From: a virus
Strand: one strand, 5' to 3'
IMG/VR virus record: IMGVR_UViG_3300035228_001973
Location: 55,042-119,041 of that record
DNA: 64,000 nt
Part shown: piece by piece, positions 1-8,235 of the stretch
How the letters are laid out: each line of letters begins with the position of its first letter
How positions within the stretch are numbered: the stretch's first letter is position 1
Translations under genes and position numbers: made by a program
The notes under the pieces: model-generated
What the model saw: the letters and a program-made list of their open reading frames with translations, nothing else
Database searches by the model: none
Told to the model about the DNA's origin: nothing

Positions 1-488
1 TCATTCTTTAATTTATCCCTAAAAGTAAGGTACTTTGATTTGTATTTACCTTTTAAGTCAATATAACTTGAAGTTTCAGGTTTACTTCCACTAAAAACTT
101 GAGTAAGTATATAAGCATATTTAGCTGCTAATTCATAGTTTGGTTTAGTACTCACGGTATACGTATCCACAAATATTTCCTTTTGTATTTTATTAAATAA
201 CTCTCTATACTCAGGTGGTGTTGGAAAAACATCTCTTTGTTGACAAGGTATATTTTCAACCGCCTTAAGTAATTCTGTTGGGTTTTGGATACATAAAAAC
301 AAATTGTAGTTGAGTGGATTAAAGTCATTGTAAACAACTTTCTTTAAATTTGGATACAAATCTAAGTCCATGTTATAAAAACACCAAAACATCCCACCGA
401 ATGTTTCAACATAAACTTCCATATCTTTTGGATAGTACTCTACTATCCATTTACCTATTCTACTTTTACCTCCTATATATGATAACAT
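1..488 (-). CDS. dam: Dam-like DNA adenine-N6 methyltransferase, C-terminus cut by window edge
   Basis: The reading frame starts at ATG 488 and is open to base 1, giving 162 N-terminal residues. The first residues (MLSYIGGKSRIGKWI) match the AdoMet-binding start of D12-class adenine methylases, followed by YVETFGGMFW (motif I region; the usual GGG is only partly kept) and VVYNDFNPLNYNLF. The catalytic DPPY motif would lie outside the window. The family methylates adenine N6; in phages this usually protects against host restriction or marks phage DNA. A host-type promoter lies just upstream. Family confident, specificity unknown. Confidence 0.85.
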   Translation of the reverse strand, partial: MLSYIGGKSRIGKWIVEYYPKDMEVYVETFGGMFWCFYNMDLDLYPNLKKVVYNDFNPLNYNLFLCIQNPTELLKAVENIPCQQRDVFPTPPEYRELFNKIQKEIFVDTYTVSTKPNYELAAKYAYILTQVFSGSKPETSSYIDLKGKYKSKYLTFRDKLKN

Positions 489-502
489 AATTTTCTTTTT
501 TA

Positions 503-533
503 CAAATATAGGAAAAAATAAGTAAAAGGCAAA
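503..533 (-). promoter_or_regulatory. Bacteroidota-type promoter for the methylase gene
   Basis: On the minus strand TTTG (530-533) is followed after exactly 19 bases by TATATTTG (503-510). This fits the Bacteroidota TTTG / TAnnTTTG consensus. It lies 15 bases before the methylase ATG. Confidence 0.65.
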
Positions 534-541
534 TGTAAATC

Positions 542-568
542 AAAAAAAAACCCCACATAAGTGAGGTT
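542..568 (-). terminator. Rho-independent terminator
   Basis: Minus-strand hairpin AACCTCAC-TTAT-GTGGGGTT (one G-T pair) followed by a run of T. It lies just after the stop of the 575-850 gene and before the methylase promoter. Confidence 0.75.
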
Positions 569-574
569 TTAAAT

Positions 575-850
575 TTATTTCTTAAAGAATTTAACTAGTT
601 TATCATCTAGTCGTTGTAATTGGGTTTTTAATCGTTGTAATCGGGTTTTCAGTTTGAGTACTTTAGTTTTAAATAAATTCCAATTTACTGTAGCAAAGAC
701 TCCAAAAGCGAATCCTGCGTAAATTTTAAAACCGAACACCCACAATACTAATCCCGTGAGTAATCCAACAACACCTTCAATACCGTTTAACATTATCCAT
801 GTTTTAATAATGTTGTAAATCTTTTTAATAAAATCTAAAATCTTTTTCAT
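575..850 (-). CDS. small membrane protein with C-terminal coiled coil
   Basis: 91 residues: a basic amphipathic N-terminus, a hydrophobic segment at about residues 20-55 (GVVGLLTGLVLWVFGF, then YAGFAFGVFATV), and a Lys/Leu/Arg-rich helix at 60-90 with a near-repeat (LKTRLQRL, LKTQLQRL). No family recognised. It has its own TATTTATA box (864-871) upstream and a terminator downstream, so it is probably a single-gene unit. A holin-like or membrane-associated role is possible but unsupported. Confidence 0.6.
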   Translation of the reverse strand: MKKILDFIKKIYNIIKTWIMLNGIEGVVGLLTGLVLWVFGFKIYAGFAFGVFATVNWNLFKTKVLKLKTRLQRLKTQLQRLDDKLVKFFKK

Positions 851-863
851 AATATTTTTTTAT

Positions 864-871
864 TATAAATA
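864..871 (-). promoter_or_regulatory. TATTTATA box upstream of small membrane gene
   Basis: Minus strand reads TATATTTATAATAAAAA; it lies about 14 bases before the ATG at 850. It is one member of the recurrent box described in the findings. Confidence 0.45.
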
Positions 872-953
872 TAACATTATTACGTATTCTTATTTATTTT
901 ACAATTTACTATCGCACATTTTTATCTTAAACTACGTATATAAAATTATTATT

Positions 954-1130
954 ATGTCAAAAGAATACAATGTTAACTCAATAGAAATAAATGAAAAAAA
1001 AGATTGTAAAGCGTGCTCAAAAGGATTAAATATTGGTCAAAAGTTTATAATATTATTTTCTTTTTATATGTTAGGGACAAGTATATATGGAACTGTTAAG
1101 TTAATACAACTTTTAATTAATTTATTTTAG
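954..1130 (+). CDS. 58-residue membrane protein with CxxC motif
   Basis: A short plus-strand frame, ATG 954 to TAG 1130. The N-terminus is hydrophilic with DCKACSKG (CxxC) near residues 18-25, followed by a hydrophobic helix ([18 protein letters not shown]) and a hydrophobic tail. It is convergent with dnaJ and overlaps its 3' end by 9 bases. It is divergent from the 575-850 gene, with an AT-rich shared promoter region. No family recognised; codon pattern and packing suggest a real gene. Confidence 0.55.
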   Translation: MSKEYNVNSIEINEKKDCKACSKGLNIGQKFIILFSFYMLGTSIYGTVKLIQLLINLF

Positions 1131-2072
1131 TAAATCCTTTAATTTTACCTTATCCTCATCACTAATAGACTTGTTAGTTACACCCACTTTTATATAGAAA
1201 TCTCCAATTCCACTTTGAGTGACAAATCCTTTAGATTTTACTCTTAGTGGTTTTTCTGTACTTAAATTTTTAGGTAAATTTATATCTAAATCCCCATCAG
1301 GATGAGACACTCTAAACGTTTTATTTATTATCATTTCTATAGGGGTTATATTTAAATTAAAAACTAAATCTTTACCCACCTTCTCGTATTTACTTTTAAT
1401 CATATTAATTTGAACTAATAAGTCACCTTGAATGTTATTTAGATAATCACCTTTACCTGCGGCTCTTAAGAAATCACCACTATCAACTCCTTTAGGTATT
1501 GATACCTTTAAATTTTTAAATTTATCAATAGACCCCGAACCATTACAATTTAAACAAGGGTCAACAACCATTTGTCCACTTCCTCTACAAGTATGACACG
1601 GAGTATCCACTGTCTGTGTGAAAAAACCTGTACCCATTTTTTGTCTAATAAAACCTCTACCGGCACAAGTTGTGCATGTATTTTTTTTACCACCAGTACC
1701 AACACATAATTCACATGAAATCTTAGATTTATAAGTTATCTCCTTTTCAATACCGACAAACGATTCTTCAGGTGTTAAAGTTACTCTTATTACTTTATCT
1801 TTAATTTTAGGTTTAGTTGACCTTCTTTGTTGATTAAACATATCAAAAGGATTACCACCGAATTGACCACCGAAAGGATTAGGATTATCGTATTGCTTTC
1901 GTTTTTTTTCATCACTTAAAGTTTCATAGGATTCGACTATATCTTTAAATTTTTCTTCTCCCTGAGGGTTTACATCTGGGTGATATTGTTTACTTAATTT
2001 CCTATACGCTTTTTTAATCTCACTTTGAGATGCGTTTTTATTAATATTTAAAATTTGATAATAGTCCTTCAT
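1122..2072 (-). CDS. dnaJ: DnaJ/Hsp40 co-chaperone
   Basis: 316 residues. The J-domain is at 1-65 with the HPD motif (YHPDVN). A Gly/Phe-rich linker ([12 protein letters not shown]) follows, then a zinc domain with four CxxCxGxG-type repeats ([32 protein letters not shown]), then the C-terminal substrate-binding beta domains. This is a type I DnaJ, somewhat shorter than the bacterial 370-380. It would stimulate DnaK ATPase and deliver clients; in a phage it may aid virion-protein folding or replication-complex remodelling. Its ATG overlaps the ATG of the divergent gene at 2071. Confidence 0.93.
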   Translation of the reverse strand: MKDYYQILNINKNASQSEIKKAYRKLSKQYHPDVNPQGEEKFKDIVESYETLSDEKKRKQYDNPNPFGGQFGGNPFDMFNQQRRSTKPKIKDKVIRVTLTPEESFVGIEKEITYKSKISCELCVGTGGKKNTCTTCAGRGFIRQKMGTGFFTQTVDTPCHTCRGSGQMVVDPCLNCNGSGSIDKFKNLKVSIPKGVDSGDFLRAAGKGDYLNNIQGDLLVQINMIKSKYEKVGKDLVFNLNITPIEMIINKTFRVSHPDGDLDINLPKNLSTEKPLRVKSKGFVTQSGIGDFYIKVGVTNKSISDEDKVKLKDLLK

Positions 2073-2715
2073 GCAAAATTATATAATTGTATTGTTTAAG
2101 AATAAGAAAAAGAAAAAGATAATCAAAGGTTATCAGTCAGAGAAACGCGCAATTAGTAAATTTAAATCATTAATTAAAGAAAACAATATCGACTTTGGAG
2201 TAACTTATGAAAATGCGGAGTACGTAACCTATGAATTAGGATTGCTAACCAATCAAGATTCATATCAAGTACCGTTATTTAAAGAAGATGAATTTGGTAG
2301 AAACACTGAATTATTTATGGATTCAGATACCGATTATATGATAAAACGTATGGTTCCTTATTCTATTGAAGAAAAAATTCACGATTGGTCCACTAATAAT
2401 CGTATCACATTTAATGAAATAGTTAAAAAATACTGTATAAAAAAAGAAATGAAGAGTATCTCTACTCTTCATAATAAATTAATTATACAAATTAACGATA
2501 AGTTTTTTGTATTTAGTTTAAAGAATATAGACGATTCACATCGTTTACTTAGTACCTTAGAAAATTATTTTAGAAATAATGGGAGAAATGATGCTATATT
2601 TGTAAGAGATACATCAACCACTCAGAGAAAGTGGATGTACAATCTTTTAGTAAAAAATGGTTTTGATAAGAAAAAACTATATCGTCAGACCACTACTTTT
2701 TCAAAACGAACGTAA
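2071..2715 (+). CDS. hypothetical protein, basic N-terminus
   Basis: 214 residues, no recognised domain. It starts [18 protein letters not shown], a beta strand followed by a Lys-rich patch, then mixed alpha/beta. It is one of the few plus-strand genes and starts inside the palindromic CATG shared with dnaJ. The 3' end overlaps the convergent 2693-2920 gene. There is no Shine-Dalgarno site, and its promoter must lie inside dnaJ. Confidence 0.7.
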   Translation: MQNYIIVLFKNKKKKKIIKGYQSEKRAISKFKSLIKENNIDFGVTYENAEYVTYELGLLTNQDSYQVPLFKEDEFGRNTELFMDSDTDYMIKRMVPYSIEEKIHDWSTNNRITFNEIVKKYCIKKEMKSISTLHNKLIIQINDKFFVFSLKNIDDSHRLLSTLENYFRNNGRNDAIFVRDTSTTQRKWMYNLLVKNGFDKKKLYRQTTTFSKRT

Positions 2716-2920
2716 AGTTAATACCTGAAATTTCAATATTAAATTTATCATTACTATGATAAACCGCTGCAAAGTTTTTTATTATTTCATTATATTCAAA
2801 TGGCTCCAACTCAATAATAATTTTTACATCACCCTTAGAAAGTATAGAAGATTCAATATCATTAGATATCTTAGCTAAAAGACTTAACTCATCCCTAAAA
2901 TTACTTTTATCCTCTCCCAT
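2693..2920 (-). CDS. hypothetical protein
   Basis: 75 residues, MGEDKSNFRDELSLL onward: an acidic helical N-terminal half, then a short beta-rich C-terminus ([16 protein letters not shown]). The start overlaps the end of the upstream gene by 37 bases. It belongs to the run of small co-directional genes down from 3863. No family recognised. Confidence 0.55.
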   Translation of the reverse strand: MGEDKSNFRDELSLLAKISNDIESSILSKGDVKIIIELEPFEYNEIIKNFAAVYHSNDKFNIEISGINFTFVLKK

Positions 2921-3093
2921 AACGTATATTTCTTTTCAATGAAGATAGTGTTTGACACCATTTCTTTATCGAACCCCTGAATGTCTTTAATAAGTGTGTT
3001 TTTAGATGATTCAATTTGCCTTATCGACTTCTTTTTCTCTAACTTCAGTAGAGTCAACTCTTTCTCTATTTCCTGATTTGTTATCTTCTCCAT
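2884..3093 (-). CDS. hypothetical coiled-coil protein
   Basis: 69 residues. Residues 1-45 are a highly charged predicted helix (KITNQEIEKELTLLKLEKKK) with heptad-like Leu/Ile spacing; the tail ends in WERIKVILGMS. It overlaps the neighbours on both sides, typical of phage operons. Function unknown. Confidence 0.55.
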   Translation of the reverse strand: MEKITNQEIEKELTLLKLEKKKSIRQIESSKNTLIKDIQGFDKEMVSNTIFIEKKYTLWERIKVILGMS

Positions 3094-3493
3094 CTATGAT
3101 TTCTTTTGAATTTATAATACTTGTTATCTCATCCACATCAAATTTAAGGTTCTGTAAGTCCTCTAAGTTTTCTTTTTCAAAAATGCCCTTTAACTCCTGA
3201 ACTTTGTTTCTAAATAATTTGTCTTTAGCCTCTCTCTCTAAGTTAGATTTAATTATATTATCAATCAAATCTTCAAGTTGATTAACTGAAATCTCATTTA
3301 TTGGACAAACAAATGAGAGAGATATCTTGTCTCCATCTATACCATTTTTAACAACTTCAACACCCTTACCCATATTACGTGGTAATACCCATTTATTTGA
3401 AAATAATAAATCGTAACTAACATGAGTATCTAATACTCTAACCATCTTTAGATTTTTTTGTATTTTATTTAAAAAATTATAGTACGTATTCAT
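3011..3493 (-). CDS. hypothetical protein
   Basis: 160 residues from ATG 3493. I chose this start because its ATGA overlaps the stop of the upstream gene (3490). An upstream in-frame ATG would add 13 residues that overlap that gene. The middle resembles a small alpha/beta domain (KISLSFVCPINEISVNQLEDLIDNI split over two helices), and the tail is acidic and low complexity. No family recognised. Confidence 0.65.
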   Translation of the reverse strand: MNTYYNFLNKIQKNLKMVRVLDTHVSYDLLFSNKWVLPRNMGKGVEVVKNGIDGDKISLSFVCPINEISVNQLEDLIDNIIKSNLEREAKDKLFRNKVQELKGIFEKENLEDLQNLKFDVDEITSIINSKEIIDGEDNKSGNRERVDSTEVREKEVDKAN

Positions 3494-3687
3494 ATTGTTG
3501 TAATTATTAATGTTATTAAATAGGATAAACATAGACCGTAGTAAATTAAGGACCCTACACCAATCTCGAACTTTTTAGGTGGAGTTGATAATAGGGCCTT
3601 TATGAAATTTACTGCCAATCTTACGATTGATAATGATGTGAATATCGCAATAAAAGTTGCTATATATGTCATTATTGTTTCTATCAC
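3490..3687 (-). CDS. small two-helix membrane protein
   Basis: Two hydrophobic segments (TYIATFIAIFTSLSIVRLAV; IYYGLCLSYLITLIITTI) joined by a short basic loop. The start is GTG 3687 (65 residues) or ATG 3672 (60 residues); GTG follows the upstream stop by only 2 bases. No family recognised. It sits between the Hc1-like gene and the 3011-3493 gene. Confidence 0.55.
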   Translation of the reverse strand: MIETIMTYIATFIAIFTSLSIVRLAVNFIKALLSTPPKKFEIGVGSLIYYGLCLSYLITLIITTI

Positions 3688-3689
3688 TA

Positions 3690-3863
3690 TTACTTGTTTT
3701 TTTCTTCCAAAATTTCTTTTCTTAAATCTTGTAGTAAAGTTTTTAGTGTTTGAGCTCCTTTTCGTGCTCTTACACCAGCCGACTTATTACCTTCGAAGAA
3801 CTTAGTTGTGTCTACGGAAAGTGTTTCGGTTAATTCTTTGATTGTTTCTAATGTTTTTGTCAT
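3690..3863 (-). CDS. Hc1-type histone H1-like protein
   Basis: 57 residues, ATG 3863 to TAA 3690. The core FFEGNKSAGVRARKGAQTL followed by KTLLQDLRKEILEE matches the short histone H1-like proteins (Hc1 family) found in Bacteroidota and Chlamydiae, which share a GNKxAGxRARK core followed by a helix ending LRKE/FRK. The family is thought to bind DNA and condense nucleoids. Here it may package or silence phage or host DNA. The match is from memory of the family consensus; the length is right. Confidence 0.8.
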   Translation of the reverse strand: MTKTLETIKELTETLSVDTTKFFEGNKSAGVRARKGAQTLKTLLQDLRKEILEEKNK

Positions 3864-3942
3864 TTTTAATAATCTTATTATAGTTTATGTTTTTAAAAAA
3901 CTTAATTTTATATTGCCCATTGTAAATAGAAATGGGAAAAAT

Positions 3943-4428
3943 TTATATTTGGACCGAACGTTCTAGTGATTTATAAAGGTCTGTAAACATCTCAAGGTCA
4001 GGTTTGGTAATCGTCCTTCTCCTATTAAATAACTCTCGTAAGAAGCTCTCTATTGAGTTTCTAACGACCCCATCTAACTGTTCATAGTATACTTCCATGT
4101 AAAATGATTCAAAAAAGTCATAATCATTACTGCTGAAGTTAAATATTATATTTTCCTTTTTGAAATCTATTATAACTTTATTAAAACACCATCTAAAGTG
4201 TTCTAACTTATCGTCATTAATTATACCAATTTTTGTTGCATTACTATCACCATGACTAAACCCTAAGTAAGTTTCACTAATTAAGTAATAAAGTGAAAAA
4301 CTAAAGTCCTCAAATAAGTCACAGTATTCAGGTATAATATTATTAGCACGATTCCATGTGTCGATATCTTCCTTATCCATTGGTGTAGATAACCATTTAA
4401 AAAATTGGTCCATTCTATATCTTTTCAT
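3943..4428 (-). CDS. hypothetical protein
   Basis: 161 residues, rich in aromatic residues and Asp (FEDFSFSLYYLISETYLG, then NDYDFFESFYMEVYYEQLDG), predicted mostly helical with no membrane segment and a basic C-terminal part. No family recognised. Separated from neighbours by 44-80 base AT-rich gaps; a weak 6-bp inverted repeat (CCCATT/AATGGG) near 3916-3936 follows its stop. Confidence 0.65.
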   Translation of the reverse strand: MKRYRMDQFFKWLSTPMDKEDIDTWNRANNIIPEYCDLFEDFSFSLYYLISETYLGFSHGDSNATKIGIINDDKLEHFRWCFNKVIIDFKKENIIFNFSSNDYDFFESFYMEVYYEQLDGVVRNSIESFLRELFNRRRTITKPDLEMFTDLYKSLERSVQI

Positions 4429-4472
4429 AGTAAAAATATAGAACGGACCAAAAAAATATAAAGTTTTGTTTG

Positions 4473-5549
4473 TTATTGAGTTTTGTAATTGTGTGAAAAT
4501 AGTTTTTTCATCTTATCGATATCTTCATTTACTCTCTCTTTTTTCTTATCTGTTTTAACAGACTCTGAAACCTCGATACCTGCCATACTATCAGTTGTTT
4601 TTTTCTTACCTGAATAATCTGTCACTGGTTGAGGTGCTTTGTTATATGATTGTTTCTTAAGTTTAGCTAAAATGTTTTTATCCATTCTATCTTTTACCTT
4701 TTCTCCTGTATCTGTCTTAACAGCATTTGCCCATTCGGGATTATTACCAGTTTCTGACGAACCAAGAATGTTCATATCTAACCACTCTTCATCAGGTTTG
4801 ATTTGGTCGTAATCTAAATTTTCCATACCACCTGAACGTGCAATTTGGTCAATATACTCTTCAACACCATCAGATGCGGTGTACATCATCTTATCATCTT
4901 TTCTATCTCCGTTACCTGTTGGAAATTTTTCAGGGTCAGCTACGTATTCCCCTTCATCAGCATTTTTAAGATAATCTTTCATTTTTTTAGTAACTGATTT
5001 AATATAATCTTCATTATCCTTCTTAGATGTTTTCATTGCCTTTTTTTGACCTGTAATCCCTGAGATTTTTTGTTCTTTAACTATTCGTTGGATTAATTCA
5101 ATCATCTCATCTTCAGTTAATTTTAAACTTTGTTTTTTAGACTCGTTCTTTTCACCTTCCACTGGATAGGTTTTCCCGTCAACAGTAAATTCTTTTTCAC
5201 CATTTTCGATTGCTTTAGCTCTCGCACCACTAAATTCGTTACCTTCTTCTACTTCGTCCTCACCCATCTCTTTACGTTGTTTATCTATATCAGAATAGAC
5301 ACCAACAACTTCAGAGTCACGTCCATCAAACTTATCTCTTAACTCAGGCATCTTACCCATACCTTCTTTTGGTTCATCTTTTTTAGTCGCCTTTCTTTCC
5401 TCTTTACGGTTTTTGGCTACTTCATAGTACTCTTCCATCTCATCAATTTCAGTTGAAACAGACTCAGTTATATCTTTTACTTTTTTGTTGACTTCCTCAC
5501 TTAGAACTCTCTCTACGAGGTTTTCAATCATATTTTCAATATCTTTCAT
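4473..5549 (-). CDS. hydrophilic, low-complexity phage protein, possibly head-associated
   Basis: 358 residues, extremely charged (Lys/Glu/Asp), predicted partly disordered. The N-terminus is a helix (MIENLVERVLSEEV). Around residue 140 is LTEDEMIELIQRIVKEQ, a motif also present at the N-terminus of the 11473 gene product. No enzymatic motif. Composition resembles scaffolding or prohead-core proteins, but that is inference only. A TATTTATA box lies 15 bases upstream. Confidence 0.6.
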   Translation of the reverse strand: MKDIENMIENLVERVLSEEVNKKVKDITESVSTEIDEMEEYYEVAKNRKEERKATKKDEPKEGMGKMPELRDKFDGRDSEVVGVYSDIDKQRKEMGEDEVEEGNEFSGARAKAIENGEKEFTVDGKTYPVEGEKNESKKQSLKLTEDEMIELIQRIVKEQKISGITGQKKAMKTSKKDNEDYIKSVTKKMKDYLKNADEGEYVADPEKFPTGNGDRKDDKMMYTASDGVEEYIDQIARSGGMENLDYDQIKPDEEWLDMNILGSSETGNNPEWANAVKTDTGEKVKDRMDKNILAKLKKQSYNKAPQPVTDYSGKKKTTDSMAGIEVSESVKTDKKKERVNEDIDKMKKLFSHNYKTQ

Positions 5550-5563
5550 ATCAGTATTTTTAT

Positions 5564-5571
5564 TATAAATA
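5564..5571 (-). promoter_or_regulatory. TATTTATA box
   Basis: The minus-strand context TATATTTATAATAAAAATA is nearly identical to the box at 864-871. It lies 14 bases before ATG 5549. Confidence 0.45.
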
Positions 5572-5586
5572 TATGGTAAGTATCAA

Positions 5587-6492
5587 TTATTTATTTAACT
5601 TTTCCATTATAACTCCTTTAATAAAGGAACTATCCAAGTTATATTTTTTTGATACTTGTTTTATGGCTTCTTTAACTATATTGTTTTCAAAGAACTCTAA
5701 AGCATTTATGTCACCCTGATTACAGTAAGGAAACTTCTTACACTTATCTTTTATTTTTACGTATTTACCTCCAGGTCCACCTAACTTTGGAAAGTTCTTA
5801 TCTTTAACTGACCTAAGTTTTGAATAAACATTCTTAGGTGTATCTATTTGTAATGGGTCCTTTTTTGGTCCACCAAACGGTGCATCATATGCCCCAACAG
5901 AAGATGAGGTTGTTGCCTCTTTGGATTCAATCTTCTCTAAGTTATTATAGTAGTTTAAATCCTCGTAAATGTGGTCCATCGCAATTTCAAAAGCTACCAT
6001 CATTTCAGTAGTATGTTCTAATTCAACATTAACACCCTTCTCTAAAGCATCTATAATATTATCAACATCAACTTTGTGATGAGATGCCATATCTTCAATA
6101 CTCATACCATCAGATAAACCACCTTCTAATTTTTCTTCCTTAATTTTTCTTTTTTGAGGTTCACCAAATAAAGGTCCAACATAACCACCGGCCGAACCCG
6201 CACTAGTCGCTTCATTCGGTTCTTCTTTAGATGTCTCCATTTCATCATCTAAATCTTTAGCTATTTTAGTTAATATTTTAGTTAAAGTATCACTAGTTAA
6301 TCCTTCAGTCTTACCTATTTGAGGTGACCATCCTTCATTACCATCTTCTTGCACTTCTTTTTTAAGACTACTAACCGCACTCATAAATTCTGACGATGAA
6401 TCACTATCACCATGAGCGGTGTAATTTTTACTCATAGCCGAAGTCATTTGAGTTCCTATTGCCTTTTTAAGTTGTTGTGATACATCTTTCAT
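5587..6492 (-). CDS. DUF5661-like protein, probable virion component
   Basis: 301 residues. Residues 140-190 (NVELEHTTEMMVAFEIAMDH, then DLNYYNNLEKIE) resemble DUF5661, whose hallmark is ELEH...A.DH..E...YY..L. Two copies of a short motif, EAT-x-S-x-G-x-Y-x-x-P (residues 94-110 and 192-209), flank that domain. A Cys pair sits in KCKKFPYCNQGD (249-261). Its stop and the ATG of the next gene upstream overlap by one base (TAATG-like coupling with 6492-6740). Function unknown. Confidence 0.65.
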   Translation of the reverse strand: MKDVSQQLKKAIGTQMTSAMSKNYTAHGDSDSSSEFMSAVSSLKKEVQEDGNEGWSPQIGKTEGLTSDTLTKILTKIAKDLDDEMETSKEEPNEATSAGSAGGYVGPLFGEPQKRKIKEEKLEGGLSDGMSIEDMASHHKVDVDNIIDALEKGVNVELEHTTEMMVAFEIAMDHIYEDLNYYNNLEKIESKEATTSSSVGAYDAPFGGPKKDPLQIDTPKNVYSKLRSVKDKNFPKLGGPGGKYVKIKDKCKKFPYCNQGDINALEFFENNIVKEAIKQVSKKYNLDSSFIKGVIMEKLNK

Positions 6493-6740
6493 TATTTAAC
6501 ATTTTTTAGTCTTGGTTCCCAAAAACTTCTTTGAGTCCACATTATTTTATAAAATTCTTTCATAACCTTAGCAACTATTTCACTAACATCTTTGGTTATT
6601 TTACCTCTACGTATCTCATCTTGTATTTTCTCGATAATTTTTTTCTCAAACTGATTAATAGTCGTTGACCCAAGGAAGTCTTTTATTTCTTTCCTTATCA
6701 TTATCTCGATGTCGTTTTTGTCTGCCTGTGTTAGTGCCAT
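6492..6740 (-). CDS. small conserved phage protein
   Basis: 82 residues: long helix (MALTQADKNDIEIMIRKEIK) and a conserved-looking C-terminus WTQRSFWEPRLKNVK. This layout (helical MALTQ start, Arg/Trp-rich end) is one I recall from marine T4-like phages, without known function. Translationally coupled to the downstream DUF5661-like gene. Confidence 0.6.
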   Translation of the reverse strand: MALTQADKNDIEIMIRKEIKDFLGSTTINQFEKKIIEKIQDEIRRGKITKDVSEIVAKVMKEFYKIMWTQRSFWEPRLKNVK

Positions 6741-6751
6741 ATTAATAAATA

Positions 6752-7648
6752 TTAAAAAATCTTATAACCTACACTTATTCCTATGCCCCATGTAGGTTGA
6801 AACGAACCATCTATACTGTATAAACCGTATGATGGACCAATTAACATACCAAAACCCCTTCTACTTTTACGTTTTGGAGGTGACTGTATTATATTAGGTT
6901 TTATATCCATAAATTCTACACCATTAACGAATGGTATCTGTAAAATACTTGGAGGTATTGGGTTCCCATTATTATCTGTTGGTTGTACAACTACTCGTGT
7001 TAACCCATTTCCCATCTCCAATTGAGATAATGTAAGTGAAAAATTTAAGTTGTGTTTTAGTTGAGATGATTTTCCGATTCCAAATCTATCCACTAACTCT
7101 AACTTCAATGAGTCTTTAAATGGTCTTAACTTAAACCAACTCTGGGTCTCAAGTGTATATATTTGGTTGGAATCTTTTATACCTAAACCGATATTACCAA
7201 CACTATCACGTTCAATGTTTGTCATAACGTCATTAGTGACTATCTCTGAACTCACATCAGTAACGTATATATTTTTAACCTCTACGTTTTCATCGAGTTT
7301 ATCGGCTAACTCTTGAATGTTTATTTTAGCGTCATTTAATTTTCTATCTAATAACTGTAATTCACCTTCTCTAACCCTTAAAAGTGATTTAACATAAACG
7401 TTATCCTCTTCAACAAACTCTACTGAATCTTTTAAATTTTCGATATTATTAAAGAAACGGTTTTTTTCATTTTCATATTCAACTTCTTTAATTTCTATTT
7501 CATTTTTTAATCCTTTAATGTTATCACATTGTTTAAACAATAAAACAATTAATAATGCAAAAATAACCCCTAAAAAAAACTTAGGGTTCTTCTTGATAAA
7601 ATCAAAAATACTATTAAAAACGTTTATGATACCAGTTAATGCAATCAT
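6752..7648 (-). CDS. inner-membrane plus coiled-coil protein with outer-membrane-like C-terminus; spanin candidate
   Basis: 298 residues. A membrane helix lies at about 22-40 (FFLGVIFALLIVLLF), then a long periplasmic coiled coil (45-115), then a beta-rich C-terminal part. The last 30 residues (FGMLIGPSYGLYSIDG ... WGIGISVGYKIF) look like amphipathic beta strands ending in Phe, as in outer-membrane beta-barrel signals. It lies two genes downstream of the amidase. The topology would span both membranes, as a spanin must. No known spanin family is recognised; the role is inferred from topology and context. Confidence 0.6.
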   Translation of the reverse strand: MIALTGIINVFNSIFDFIKKNPKFFLGVIFALLIVLLFKQCDNIKGLKNEIEIKEVEYENEKNRFFNNIENLKDSVEFVEEDNVYVKSLLRVREGELQLLDRKLNDAKINIQELADKLDENVEVKNIYVTDVSSEIVTNDVMTNIERDSVGNIGLGIKDSNQIYTLETQSWFKLRPFKDSLKLELVDRFGIGKSSQLKHNLNFSLTLSQLEMGNGLTRVVVQPTDNNGNPIPPSILQIPFVNGVEFMDIKPNIIQSPPKRKSRRGFGMLIGPSYGLYSIDGSFQPTWGIGISVGYKIF

Positions 7649-8235
7649 ACCGCATCTATATTTTTTGTTTTCTTTCTTTGTGAAAGTACTTTAGCCCACT
7701 TAGCTTTAAATTTGTCATAGAAAGAGGTAAGTTTATTAATTAACTCCACTAAACCATCATCTAATTTAATCATATCTCCATTGATATATACTCCGTTGTC
7801 TTCACCTATTGAAAAGTAAAATTCAACATCGTAGTCTATTACTTTACCTGACCAATCCACATTATTTGGATATAAATTTAATGTGCCGAAATCAGATAAA
7901 TCAGATACTTCATTTACAAATTCGTCCATAGTTTCTTGAAAAGATATTTTCTCATCTGTTGAGAGTTCTAGTTCTTGTTTGGTATTACCGTGTAAAGTAA
8001 TTAATCCACCAGACACTCTATATGATTTACTTTTATCTTCATCAGGGGTAGTTTGTACCTCAATTTCTTGTTCAGAATCTACCTCGATATTTGTTGCACC
8101 ATCATCTTCTATTTCTTGTTCACTAATAAGGCCGTTTTTTGTTAAAACTTTTCTTGACTCTGTAAGGTCATTTTTACCTAACATATTTCTAGATACATTC
8201 AGTAAATTCTTTAATTCATCGTATTGATTACTCAT
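7645..8235 (-). CDS. hypothetical acidic protein, probable virion protein
   Basis: 196 residues; overlaps the spanin candidate by 4 bases and the amidase by 8. The N-terminus is a disordered acidic region, then a beta domain (LITLHGNTKQELELSTDE, YDVEFYFSIGEDNGVYIN) and a terminal helix ending in a basic patch (SQRKKTKNIDAV). No catalytic motif. Unknown function; co-expression with lysis genes follows from the overlaps. Confidence 0.6.
   Translation of the reverse strand: MSNQYDELKNLLNVSRNMLGKNDLTESRKVLTKNGLISEQEIEDDGATNIEVDSEQEIEVQTTPDEDKSKSYRVSGGLITLHGNTKQELELSTDEKISFQETMDEFVNEVSDLSDFGTLNLYPNNVDWSGKVIDYDVEFYFSIGEDNGVYINGDMIKLDDGLVELINKLTSFYDKFKAKWAKVLSQRKKTKNIDAV

Noticed and set aside
152-337. 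Minus-strand 61-residue frame
   Set aside because: Out-of-frame shadow inside the Dam-like methylase, whose own frame is open to the window edge with clear family motifs.
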